From Argopecten irradians (Eukaryota; Mollusca; Bivalvia; Pectinida; Pectinidae): DNA of 64,000 nt. The notes beneath the pieces were generated by a model. It made no database searches and was not told the DNA's origin. It saw only the letters and a list, made by a program, of their open reading frames with translations. Numbering within the stretch: the first letter of the stretch is position 1; every line of letters begins with the position of its first letter. The stretch lies in the NCBI RefSeq assembly GCF_041381155.1, contig NC_091144.1:34573262-34637261 (forward strand), read 5' to 3'. The translations under genes and the position numbers were made by a program. Below are positions 11,501-19,317 of this stretch, in pieces.

Positions 11501-14500
11501 GTAGAAACATTAGGTTAGTTCCTCCTTTTCAAGAGAAAGAAGTTGACAAGTATTTTCTGCATTTTGAGAAAATAGCTGATAGTATGAAATGGCCTGAAGA
11601 TAAGCTTACAATGCTTCTTCAGAGTGTCTTGATTGGTAAAGCTAGAGACATTTATTCTTCTTTATCTGTTGATGACATTTCAAATTACCAAGTAGTTAAG
11701 AAAGCTATTTTGAAAGCTTATGAGTTAGTTCCTGAGGCTTACCGCCAGAAATTTCGAAACTCGAGAAAGAGAGATGAACAAACTCATGTAGAATTTGCCA
11801 GAGAAAAGGAACAATTATTTAATAGGTGGTGTGATTCTAAAGAAATTGATGAGAATTTCGGTAAATTCAGGCAATTATTGTTGATAGAGGAGTTTAAACG
11901 TTGTGTCCACAACAAACATAAAAACTCATTTAGATGAGAGAAAAGTTGAAACACTTAGTGAAGCAGCTACAATGGCTGATGATTACGCTCTCACCCACAA
12001 AGGCTCATTTGTTAAAAACAGTTCTCAAGACAAAAACAGTACCACAGGTACTAGTAAATTTGGTCAGCCTAGGAACCCAACCTTTAGTGGCCCTTCCAAC
12101 GACAAACCTAAATTAGGTGATAAAACTAAGTCTGCTTCTAAAACAGATGATAGGGTAGGTGTGGGGTCTCCTTCTGGTCTTGTTTGTAATTACTGCAAGA
12201 AAGTAGGGCATGTTATGTCTGAATGTTATTTCTCTCCAGCGTAAGGAGCAAAGGCGTAAACAGTCAGTTCCTTCTGTGTTAGCTATGTCAAAGCCTAGTC
12301 AGAAACTTAGTAATATTGTGGAAGATTCTAAAGTGTCTGTTGAAATTAAGAGCTCAGAGTCTGATAGTGTCTTGGAGAAGTACTCTCCCTTCATTTCTGA
12401 AGGTTTTGTTTCACTTACTAGTGATATCACCAACTTGAAACCTGTGAAGATTTTGAGAGATACTGGGGCTTCTCATTCTTTAATATTAGATGGTGTAGTG
12501 CCTTTGTCTGAGGAGACCTCATCTGGTAGTAGTGTTTTGCTTCAAGGTGTAGAGTTAGGTTTTGTTAATGTGCCTCTCCATTGTGTTTATTTAAAGTCAG
12601 ACTTGGTTACTGGGCCTGTCACCATTGGTGTTAGACCGGAACTTCCCATAGAGGGCGTGTCGCTCATTTTAGGCAATGACTTGGCTGGAGAGAAAGTTAG
12701 GGTAGATCCCTTAGTGTCCAGTATTCCAGATAAAACAGGTGATGCTGAGACTATTCAACAGGAATTTCCTGGTATTTTCCCTTCTTGTGCTGTAACTCGT
12801 TCAATGGGTAAGAAGGTTTCTGATGTTGCAGTAGTTGAGGATCATTATAGTCCAGGGTTAGGTGACACTTTCTTGGCTCATGATATAGAGGATGTCGGGA
12901 GCAAGTGTGATCTTTTGAGCAATCCTGTAGACTTTGATAGTGATAGAGTTGTTCCTAACAAGGGTACTTCTTTGTCTGACATGATGAGTAAATCATCTTT
13001 GTCTAGAGAGGAGCTTATAGTAGAACAGGAGAAAGATCCTGAAATCTCCTTATTGTGTAATCGGGCTTTGAGTGAGGAAGAGGCTGAGAAAGTCCCGGTT
13101 TGTTACTTCCGTCAGTCAGGTGTGTTGATGCGCAAGTGGCGCCCCCCTGATGTGTCTCCCGAGGAAGACTGGAAGGTCGTCAATCAAATAGTTGTCCCAC
13201 CGAGGTATAGGCAAGATATTCTAAGTTTGTCTCGTGACGTACCTATGGCAGGGCATCTAGGTGTGACCAAGACTTATAACAGGATCTTAGATCACTTCTT
13301 TTGGCCCAAGTTGAAACGGGATGTGGCTGATTTTTGTAGGTCTTGTCATACTTGTCAGGTGGTAGGGAAACCTAATCAGAAAATCCCTGTTGCACCTTTG
13401 CACCCCATTCCAGCATTTGAGGAACCATTTAGTAGAGTCATTATAGACTGTGTAGGTCCTCTACCCAAAACTAAGTCTGGGAATGAGTATCTTTTAACTA
13501 TTATGTGTGCTTCCACACGCTTTCCTGAAGCCATTCCACTCAGGAATATTAAAGCCCCTAACATAGTCAAGGCTTTGGTTAAATTCTTTACATTGGTTGG
13601 TCTTCCAAAAGCTGTCCAATCGGACCAAGGTTCGAATTTCATGTCTGGTATTTTTCAACAAGTCATGTACCAGCTCCAGATCAAGCAGTATAAGTCTAGT
13701 GCTTATCATCCAGAGTCTCAGGGTGCTTTAGAACGTTTTCATCAGACATTGAAGAATATGATGAGATCTTATTGTTTTGAAAACAAAAGAGATTGGGACG
13801 AAGGTATACACATGTTGTTGTTTGGCGTTAGAGAATCTGTACAAGAATCTCTTGGCTTTAGTCCCTTTGAACTTGTGTTTGGACACACTGTACGTGGTCC
13901 TTTGAAAATTTTGAAAGACAAAATTTTGGACGAAGATTCTAAAGTGAATCTCTTAGATTATGTGTGTAACTTTAAGCAAAGGTTGACAAGGGCATGTGAA
14001 CTGGCAAAAGAAAATTTGGCCGTTACTCAAACCAAAATGAAAACATGGTATGATAAAGATGCCCGTGCAAGAAGTTTTGATCCAGGTGACAAAATTTTGG
14101 CTCTATTACCAATACCGGGTCAGCCTTTGCAAGCTAGATATTTTGGACCTTATGTTGTTGAGAAAAAGGTCGATGATGTTAACTACATTGTACAAACTCC
14201 AGGGAGGCGCAAGAAAACTCAATTATGTCATGTTAATATGCTTAAGAAATATGTAGATAGAGAAGAGAGCAAGACCTCTCAACCTATTGCTACTTTGGCC
14301 TCTGTACCATCACAAAGTGAAAGTACAGCTGATATTTGTAAATTAGACTTAGATGGTGGTGTACAAGATGTAGGTTTAGACTGTGGTGTTAAGTTAAGGA
14401 ATTCAGATGTGCTCGCAAACTTGGACAAGAAACTATGTCATCTATCGGAAAAGGAACGCAATGAACTTAAAGATTTGATACTTGAGTATAAACATTTGTT

Positions 14501-17500
14501 TCCGGATACACCAGGCAAAACAGATGCTATCTATCACGACGTGGATGTAGGCGATGCGCCACCTGTCAAGCAACATCCTTACCGTGTCAATCCTTTGAAA
14601 GAAGAACACTTAAAGAAAGAAATTCAATACATGTTGGACAATGATATTATTGAACCAAGCAAAAGTGAATGGAGCTCTCCATGTGTTCTGGTACCAAAGG
14701 CAGACAAGACATACCGGTTCTGTACTGACTTCAGAAAAGTAAACTCTGTCAGTAAAACAGACTCTTATCCAATTCCAAGGATTGACTCGTGTATTGACAA
14801 AGTTGGCAAAGCCAAGTACGTAAGCAAGTTTGACCTGTTGAAAGGATATTGGCAGGTGCCATTAACAGAAAGAGCTAAAGAAGTGTCGGCATTTGTAACC
14901 TCACAAGGTTTGTACCAGTACAAAGTTATGCCGTTTGGTATGAAGAATGCCCCGGCAACATTTCAACGTCTTCTTAACAGCGTGATATCAGACCTGGAAG
15001 GCTGTGATGGATACATCGATGACGTCATCAACTACCACGACACGTGGAAAGACCATCTACGCGGGATTCGTGATTTCTTCGAAAGACTCACTACCATGAA
15101 ATTGACTGTAAACTTATTGAAATGTGAATTTTGTCATGCAACTGTTGAATTTTTAGGCCATGTTGTAGGACAGGGGCAGGTTAAGCCTGTTCAGGCCAAA
15201 GTAGAATCAATTATAGATTTTCCATCTCCTGGAAGCAAGAGAGAGCTGATGAGATTTCTTGGTATGGCTGGATACTACAGAAAATTTTGTCAAAATTTCT
15301 CTGTTATAGCAGCTCCACTTACTGCTTTGTTAAAGAAAAATGTCAAATTTGTCTGGTCAGACGAATGTAAGTCTGCCTTTGAGAAATTGAAAGCCATACT
15401 ATCAAACTCACCAGTTCTGACTGCTCCAGATTTTAATAAACAGTTTAAACTGTTTGTTGACGCCAGCGATGTAGGTGTTGGTGCTGTTTTGATGCAAGAA
15501 GGTACTGAAAAAATTGACCATCCAATTTGTTATTTCTCGAAAAAGTTTGACAAACACCAGAGAAATTATTCCACCATTGAGAAAGAATGTTTAGCGTTGA
15601 TTTTGGCCTTGAACCAATTTGATGTATATCTCTGCACTACAGTTGTGCCTGTGTTGGTCTTCACCGACCACAACCCTTTGACATTCATTGGGAAAATGAA
15701 AAACAAAAATCAAAGAATTCTCAGGTGGAGTTTGACTTTGCAAGAGTACAATCTTGACATCAAACATATCAAAGGGAAAGACAATATTCTGGCTGATGCT
15801 TTATCAAGGATTTAAATATGACTTAATATTTGAAGAAAGTTTCCTTTTCAAGAAAACTTTCTTTTCTTTAAGGAGGGGTGTGTTATGTATGACACTAAAT
15901 ACATGTAGTTATGAGATAAGGGAGATAACTCCTATAGCTTTTTTTATCAATACATCCTATGAAGGTCATATCATTGATTTAGGTTATAGAACTTTCTAGA
16001 ATATAATCATGTATAAACAAATATGTTTGTAAACATGTTGATTTTAAGTAGAGATCTAGAATGATCCATTTCCAGAAAGTTATGTGTGTTTATTTGTTTA
16101 CTGCTTTTAGTTAGATATTTCTAGAAGTAGAAGGTTCTCCAATATTCTTGAATTAGGGTTTAGCTATATATACTCCAGCTGTCCAAGGCTAATCAGAACT
16201 GTAATGAGACCTGTGATAAGACATATCAAGAATTGTACAGCGCCATATAAGATTCTATTGGGAGAGCTATTGTGACTTTATCTGTGGATTATTACAACAC
16301 TTTGTGTGGATTTATTCATATTGCCTGGAACTTTACAAATCATCGGTGGACATTCAATTTCCTTGGGGATTTGTGATTATTGTGAATTTGAAACCTGGAA
16401 GGATCAAGGATTATACCAGGACATTCGCATACAGATAAGTTACACTTTAAATCATCGTATTACTCTTGTATCACCACCAATTACTTTAGATATTGTAAAC
16501 CATCTCTGTATAATATTGTATATATAATTAAATTGTGTTTTGAATTTAGCTGCTGGTTTCTCATTTCTGTTATTCGTTCATGTAACATAGGACATTGATA
16601 TACATTTTCGTATATTATTGTTTTAAGAAGCTTTTAATATTTGTTTCGCAAAGGTAGTGGGCTTTTAATCTAGTGATAATATTAAATCGCCCCTTCTCAT
16701 TGTGGTTGAACACTAGTCATGTTTATTCGTATCATATTTAATATTATGTTAGATTCAGAACATATTCGATACGTTTTGCACTTTGCTGATAAGTTCTAGA
16801 ATGTTGGAATAGCTGTTGGGTGGATTCTTATTCTACAGAGGATAATATGTTGTATGGCTTATACAATTCCACTAAAATTTCGAGGATGCCTCTAGAACAA
16901 ATATACGTTCTCGACCTACTATACTTTTCGGCCGGATACAAAATGGTGCCTATGTGTCTTAGTGGAGCAGTACCTCAGAAAATCACTCGGGCACAATTTT
17001 CTATACCTGTTTGTACGTTTTCAATTATTTTATATGTATTCATGCATTTATATATTTTTTTGTCAAAAACAAACATAACGACGATTCAACCGTACCGCTC
17101 ACAAGATGTTAAGTTCACAATTTGTAGACTTGCCGTATAAATTTCCTTCAGAGAGACCTTCATATGTATATGTAAAAAGATAATGTCTCGCTGAGGTTTT
17201 GATATTTTATACTGTTCAGTTTTATTGCCTAGCAGGTAAGGGATATATAACAAGTATGTTAAATGCATACAAACATTTTGATAGTGATAATGCGCAATCA
17301 ATAATAGTAATAGGCGTCGTTTGTTACTCTAAAGACGACACCATTTTAACTTTGTCCAAAGTCTTTTAAGCTACAATATCGCAGCTAGGATGCCTCCAGA
17401 GTGAAATTTTCTCAATCCATTGTCACTAGCTTGACTTTTCCCTCATTATGTGATCTATGTACGCTGTTTATATTGTATTTCAGAACCAAAAGTCAAACCA

Positions 17501-17797
17501 GATAAGGTGATTGTCGAACGAAAGAAAAAAATACAAAGGATACATTCCGCTCCCATGTCTCCGCGAGGCCCGCCACCTAGACCTCCGAAAGGACGCCCTC
17601 CACCATCACGTGGCATGCCACCACATGGAATGCCACCACCAAACATACCACCACCATCATCAGGGCCTCCACCCAGCGCACCCCCTTCCTATGACTCAGT
17701 GTATCCGCCCCAAAAGGGAATGGACCCCGCTTACCCACCCCAATCTCACTTCGGCGAAGAAGTACCCAACGCTTTTGTCTATAAACCTCCATACTAG
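2511..17797 (+). CDS. Predicted single-pass membrane protein with Tyr-rich ectodomain and PPxY proline-rich tail (4 exons)
   Basis: Assembled from splice signals: exons 2511-2565, 4703-4856, 6066-6217 and 17484-17797. Donors are GTAAGT, GTAAGT and GTAAGC; each acceptor ends in AG. Phases match at every join (1/1, 2/2, 1/1), and the 675 nt make one open frame of 224 residues. Exon 1 gives a hydrophobic signal peptide (residues 1-18) after an ATG with A at -3. Exon 2 gives a cysteine-free ectodomain (19-69) with four tandem RYRS/SYRS units, a Tyr cluster and an acidic end. Exon 3 gives a transmembrane helix (about 73-96, with GGVIGG) and a basic juxtamembrane stretch. Exon 4 gives a tail rich in PPP and PxxP, PPSY at 187-190, and a Tyr-rich C-terminus. 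PPxY motifs bind WW domains, for example in NEDD4-type ubiquitin ligases. The layout resembles WBP1/VOPP1/CYYR1 proteins, but the ectodomain lacks their cysteines, so no symbol is given. Intron 3 (11.3 kb) hosts the nested transposons. Extra phase-neutral exons cannot be excluded. Confidence 0.72.
3646..4258. mobile_element. Long foldback (palindromic) element in intron 1
   Basis: The two halves are inverted copies around a centre at GAAGCGCGCTTC (about 3940). The outer ends are TATATTTACA...ACTGCAGTCCCAC on the left and GTGGGACTGCAGT...TGTAAATATA on the right. Inner blocks also pair, such as ATGGCTGTTCCATCATTGAC with the complement of AAGGATGGAACAGCCGTTTC, and TTGAACATAGGCAAATTC near the centre. 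It is about 613 bp with no coding capacity, typical of a foldback MITE. Confidence 0.75.
5100..5886 (+). mobile_element. tRNA-derived SINE, split by a MITE insertion
   Basis: The head resembles a tRNA promoter: an A-box-like GTGGTTAAG near 5113 and a B-box GTTCGAATCC at 5165-5174. A conserved body follows (GGTACTGACC, TTTTTCTCCGGGTACTCCGG, CAGGCACGTCCTTAAA). The tail, AATGACCCTAGCTGTTAATAGGACGTTAAAC, resumes at 5840 after a 572-bp insertion. The start is approximate. Arrangement and boxes are seen; the SINE class follows from the tRNA-like head. Confidence 0.75.
5268..5839. mobile_element. TA-flanked MITE inserted in the SINE
   Basis: Termini are AAGGGACAATTCA on the left and TGAATTGTCCCTT on the right, a perfect 13-bp inverted repeat. 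TA lies on each side (5266-5267 and 5840-5841), as expected from Tc1/mariner-type insertion. The flanking SINE reads continuously when the insert and one TA are removed. No transposase frame is present. Confidence 0.8.
6218..7042. other. Intron 3 of the PPxY gene, proximal part
   Basis: It begins at the GTAAGC donor after the transmembrane exon. No further exon or recognisable repeat was seen before the nested transposon block begins at 7043. The short frames here look like chance. Confidence 0.4.
7190..9959. mobile_element. TTAA-flanked element (piggyBac-type target), hosting the foldback element
   Basis: Left end TTAA/GGATGTACTCCTCTGAG at 7186, right end CTCAGAAGAATACATCC/TTAA ending at 9963. 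This is an imperfect 17-bp inverted terminal repeat (two mismatches) with TTAA on both sides, the target preference of piggyBac-type transposases. Without the foldback insert the body is about 1.0 kb. A 124-codon frame at 7387-7761 matches nothing I recognise, so it is probably non-autonomous. Confidence 0.65.
7900..9652. mobile_element. Foldback element made of CGTCTTTTCG blocks (copy 1)
   Basis: Terminal inverted repeats CGGTGGCTGATTTGTGCCATTTCGTC (left) and GACGAAATTGCATAAATCAGCCACCG (right) are flanked by TA at 7898-7899 and 9653-9654. Both arms are arrays of CGTCTTTTCG and its complement CGAAAAGACG, many forming short palindromes (CTTTTCGCCCCGAAAAG), with perfect CGCTAATTAGCG palindromes between them. 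The left arm (to about 8626) contains a repeat of roughly 370 bp (7990-8150 against 8357-8523). The right arm (9339-9636) is its inversion. The spacer holds the perfect palindrome ACGTGGCATATGCCACGT near 8818. Frames here are repeat artefacts. Confidence 0.75.
10136..10842 (+). repeat. 5' LTR
   Basis: Starts TGTTA and ends TAACA, a short terminal inverted repeat. It is identical to the 3' LTR except at 10322. A TATA-like run (TTTAGCTATATATACTCC) near 10417 is a candidate core promoter. The 73-codon frame inside has no protein features and recurs in the other LTR. Confidence 0.95.
10848..10867 (+). other. Primer binding site, tRNA-Pro type
   Basis: Five bases after the LTR lies TGGGGGCTCTTGTCCGGGAT. 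It matches the complement of the animal tRNA-Pro 3' end (TGGGGGCTCGTCCGGGAT) apart from two extra T after CTC. Confidence 0.7.
10972..11937 (+). CDS. gag: gag, N-terminal and capsid part (frame-broken)
   Basis: A 321-codon frame. It starts with a short N-terminal domain, then a charged coiled-coil of E/K/R-rich heptads (about residues 75-160). A capsid-like region follows (about 165-315), with [27 protein letters not shown] and a C-terminal segment YRQKF...FKRCV whose pattern resembles a SCAN domain, a fold thought to derive from Gmr1-like capsids. The frame ends just after FKRCV. The expected continuation ([12 protein letters not shown]...) is in the next forward frame and overlaps from 11903, consistent with a one-base insertion or a +1 shift in an A-rich run. 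The cap on function is clear: this copy cannot make full Gag without frame repair or shifting. Confidence 0.85.
   Translation: MTTMQVEQFVKAPSLEVLLQVCKKDLLLLGKHLGLTIKTNLRKAEIRNVIIRYFVDNGKFDSSALDSIEETVSSEIQIRQMELEHEMKLRQMEIEKEMKEMELREKEKDKERELRAKEIERELKEKEIERDQMLELEKQKIQAETELRMKELELASQDSSSNLTFRGLQGNRGFDVSRNIRLVPPFQEKEVDKYFLHFEKIADSMKWPEDKLTMLLQSVLIGKARDIYSSLSVDDISNYQVVKKAILKAYELVPEAYRQKFRNSRKRDEQTHVEFAREKEQLFNRWCDSKEIDENFGKFRQLLLIEEFKRCVHNKHKNSFR
11903..12244 (+). CDS. gag: gag, nucleocapsid part with CCHC zinc knuckle (frame-broken)
   Basis: Reads the C-terminal Gag in the frame after the capsid piece. A linker rich in S/T/K/N is followed by one zinc knuckle of the form C-x2-C-x4-H-x4-C at 12185-12226 ([14 protein letters not shown]). 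The start codon given is only the first Met in this frame; no independent initiation is likely. The stop at 12242 comes six codons after the knuckle and overlaps pol, which is one frame further on. The break sits at a short T run. Confidence 0.8.
   Translation: MSTTNIKTHLDERKVETLSEAATMADDYALTHKGSFVKNSSQDKNSTTGTSKFGQPRNPTFSGPSNDKPKLGDKTKSASKTDDRVGVGSPSGLVCNYCKKVGHVMSECYFSPA
12210..15815 (+). CDS. pol: pol polyprotein: protease - integrase - reverse transcriptase - RNase H
   Basis: 1201 codons in the frame after gag. Aspartic protease: DTGAS at residues 84-88. Integrase: zinc-finger-like region with H349 (GHLG) and a CRSCHTC pair, but an Arg where the first zinc His is usual (SRDVPMAGH). The catalytic core has D413, D472 and E508 (D,D35E), followed by a GPY/F-type module (FGPYVV). 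Reverse transcriptase: [33 protein letters not shown] and the active site YIDD at 935-938. RNase H: D1084 in LFVDAS, STIEKE, FTDHNPL and the final ADALSR. Integrase before RT is the Gmr1-type order. The Met at 12210 is only the first in the frame; pol is probably made by a shift from gag. Confidence 0.93.
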   Translation: MLCLNVISLQRKEQRRKQSVPSVLAMSKPSQKLSNIVEDSKVSVEIKSSESDSVLEKYSPFISEGFVSLTSDITNLKPVKILRDTGASHSLILDGVVPLSEETSSGSSVLLQGVELGFVNVPLHCVYLKSDLVTGPVTIGVRPELPIEGVSLILGNDLAGEKVRVDPLVSSIPDKTGDAETIQQEFPGIFPSCAVTRSMGKKVSDVAVVEDHYSPGLGDTFLAHDIEDVGSKCDLLSNPVDFDSDRVVPNKGTSLSDMMSKSSLSREELIVEQEKDPEISLLCNRALSEEEAEKVPVCYFRQSGVLMRKWRPPDVSPEEDWKVVNQIVVPPRYRQDILSLSRDVPMAGHLGVTKTYNRILDHFFWPKLKRDVADFCRSCHTCQVVGKPNQKIPVAPLHPIPAFEEPFSRVIIDCVGPLPKTKSGNEYLLTIMCASTRFPEAIPLRNIKAPNIVKALVKFFTLVGLPKAVQSDQGSNFMSGIFQQVMYQLQIKQYKSSAYHPESQGALERFHQTLKNMMRSYCFENKRDWDEGIHMLLFGVRESVQESLGFSPFELVFGHTVRGPLKILKDKILDEDSKVNLLDYVCNFKQRLTRACELAKENLAVTQTKMKTWYDKDARARSFDPGDKILALLPIPGQPLQARYFGPYVVEKKVDDVNYIVQTPGRRKKTQLCHVNMLKKYVDREESKTSQPIATLASVPSQSESTADICKLDLDGGVQDVGLDCGVKLRNSDVLANLDKKLCHLSEKERNELKDLILEYKHLFPDTPGKTDAIYHDVDVGDAPPVKQHPYRVNPLKEEHLKKEIQYMLDNDIIEPSKSEWSSPCVLVPKADKTYRFCTDFRKVNSVSKTDSYPIPRIDSCIDKVGKAKYVSKFDLLKGYWQVPLTERAKEVSAFVTSQGLYQYKVMPFGMKNAPATFQRLLNSVISDLEGCDGYIDDVINYHDTWKDHLRGIRDFFERLTTMKLTVNLLKCEFCHATVEFLGHVVGQGQVKPVQAKVESIIDFPSPGSKRELMRFLGMAGYYRKFCQNFSVIAAPLTALLKKNVKFVWSDECKSAFEKLKAILSNSPVLTAPDFNKQFKLFVDASDVGVGAVLMQEGTEKIDHPICYFSKKFDKHQRNYSTIEKECLALILALNQFDVYLCTTVVPVLVFTDHNPLTFIGKMKNKNQRILRWSLTLQEYNLDIKHIKGKDNILADALSRI
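15870..15880 (+). other. Polypurine tract
   Basis: AAGGAGGGGTG lies directly before the 3' LTR and would prime plus-strand synthesis. Confidence 0.75.
15881..16587 (+). repeat. 3' LTR
   Basis: 707 bp, TGTTA...TAACA. One mismatch to the 5' LTR (16067 C). Followed by the target duplication TAGG. Confidence 0.95.
16667..17483. other. Intron 3 of the PPxY gene, distal part
   Basis: No additional exon or clear repeat. It ends in the acceptor TATTGTATTTCAG before the proline-rich exon. The frames at 16820-17301 lack protein features. Confidence 0.4.
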
Positions 17798-18018
17798 TTT
17801 GTTGCATCGATTTTAAAAGTTTACGACCATTGATAAACGTGTGTAAAATTGAGGAGTAGAGTGGTAAAGTGTAAAGTCTAATTTGAAATATTGCTTATGT
17901 CGTTATTTCCTGTGTTGTTCACTTCTAATAGATGCAGTTCAAATCTTTCTTTCACAATTTTTTTTTATTTTTCTTTTCTTTTATTTTTGTATTTTATTGA
18001 AAGTTTAATCAAACTTGT

Positions 18019-18068
18019 AATAAACCTCGTAATTTTCCTCGGTCGATAGTTTTTCTTTGGTTAATAAA
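18019..18068 (+). terminator. Candidate polyadenylation signals of the PPxY gene
   Basis: AATAAA occurs at 18019-18024 and 18063-18068, about 220-270 bp after the stop codon at 17797. T-rich sequence lies between and after them. Confidence 0.55.
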
Positions 18069-18424
18069 ACCATGCATCGACCTTATCAAAATTCTATAAT
18101 TGTACAATTGTATATTATTTTTTGATAGAACTAAACGTTGGATCCAATAAGTTAGTCAAGATGACAAGAAAAGGTTTGGCAGTGCATGTTAATTGTTTTA
18201 ACTATAGATACTGAAAGTGCTATAAACCGTGATATCATTGTATATGGTATAAGTATTTATCATGTTTCACATAATTTCATTTTCACTTTCTGATGACGTT
18301 TGCCACCATGTAGTATTTCCAAATAGTATAGTAAACACACTAAAACGCAAAGTGACGGAATTGATATTATTTAGCATTGTTATAAAGATATTATTATACT
18401 TTATACATATTCCGAATTTGCATA

Positions 18425-18579
18425 TTACAGAGTTATCTGCACTTGCAGGTAGGTATTGATTGTGAAGTCATGTGTTTGGGAGCGTAAAGTCAAACGTTTA
18501 TGAGAAAACGACGTGAATTGCGCTCATAAAATAATGACGTCACAATAAATACCTACCAGCAAGGGAAGTAACTCTGTAA
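18425..18579. mobile_element. Small MITE with TTACAGAGTTA termini
   Basis: Inverted ends: TTACAGAGTTATCTGCACTTGCAGGTAGGTATT on the left and AATACCTACCAGCAAGGGAAGTAACTCTGTAA on the right, with central AAGTCA/TGACGTCA sequences also pairing. About 155 bp, no coding capacity. Confidence 0.7.
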
Positions 18580-19317
18580 TGTGCAAAGACAGTATATGTG
18601 ACAGCATAGTGTAAACGTTTTTTTATTTTAGCACAGTCCAAATTTAGCGCAAATGCGAAAAAACTTTAAATTATGATTTTTATAGCGCGGATATCAATTA
18701 TCGCAAATTGGCGATTCAATACCGGAAATAGCCTTTCACAAAATGTAGCACTATAGATGAATTAGCGCTTCAAAGACAGCTCGAAAAGCTCTAAAATAAA
18801 ACTGCTCCTAAAATAAGTATATTTACAGTATGTATTGTTTGAATTTGTAAACGGGTGTAGTTGTGATCGGCATACTATTGCTTTTTACACAGTGTGTTTT
18901 ATCCAGATCTTTTATCAAGGCCAATAAGCGTTCTAGTTGTAAATAAGTAAAATGGAATGCTTATTTAACTATTTTCTATGACTGTGTAAGTTTATGTTTA
19001 TATACCATTTAATGATTCTTGAAACCGTTACAATGTTTAACACGCTGTGTAGCCTAAAAGCAAGTAACCGGCATGTAATCTCAATTAAATATGAGAAAAC
19101 ATTTCAATTTAATATTGAGTTTTTCATGAAAAGACATTTTTTTATTAACGATGATATAACTACTTCCGTAAAATGTAAAAGGAAGAGTTTATAATTGTGA
19201 ATATATACCAACTTATCTTTCTACCCATGCGTTGATTTATGTCGGCGGTTTTCACACATGGTCCATATCTGTTATATTTATGTGATGTTGTCACTAGTGT
19301 ATGTCAGGTCACATTCA
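18580..19317. other. Intergenic, nothing recognised
   Basis: AT-rich sequence with no splice-supported exon and no repeat that I could pair elsewhere in the window. Confidence 0.35.

Larger units (their letters stand above)
10136..16587 (+). mobile_element. Full-length Ty3/gypsy LTR retrotransposon, Gmr1-type domain order
   Basis: A 6452-bp element with 707-bp LTRs, a tRNA-type primer site, gag, pol and a polypurine tract. It is flanked by a 4-bp direct repeat TAGG (10132-10135 and 16588-16591). The RT, RNase H and D,D35E integrase with a GPY-like module are Ty3/gypsy type, but integrase lies upstream of RT, the order that defines Gmr1-like elements. The LTRs differ at one site (10322 T, 16067 C), so the insertion is recent. 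Two frame breaks interrupt gag-pol. It sits in intron 3 of the PPxY gene in the same orientation. Confidence 0.95.
7043..16666. mobile_element. MITE copy 2 (AAAGGCCCACTACC family), broken into three pieces by later insertions
   Basis: The pieces 7043-7185, 9964-10135 and 16592-16666 align in order with the inverted copy at 1251-1663. Shared words include the left terminus AAAGGGCCACTACCTTTC, GTTATTAACTTACC, CGGGTCG...CGTCGTCGTCC, the junction CTCTTAGG/ACATTGATATACATTTTC (compare CATCTTAGGCCATCGATTTGTATTTTC), and the right terminus GGTAGTGGGC. With the inserts removed the element is roughly 390 bp. It is the oldest layer of the nest. Confidence 0.75.

Noticed and set aside
12210..15815. Reading pol as a copia element because integrase precedes RT
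   Set aside because: RT, RNase H and integrase motifs, the GPY-like module and the 4-bp target duplication fit Ty3/gypsy with Gmr1-type order.
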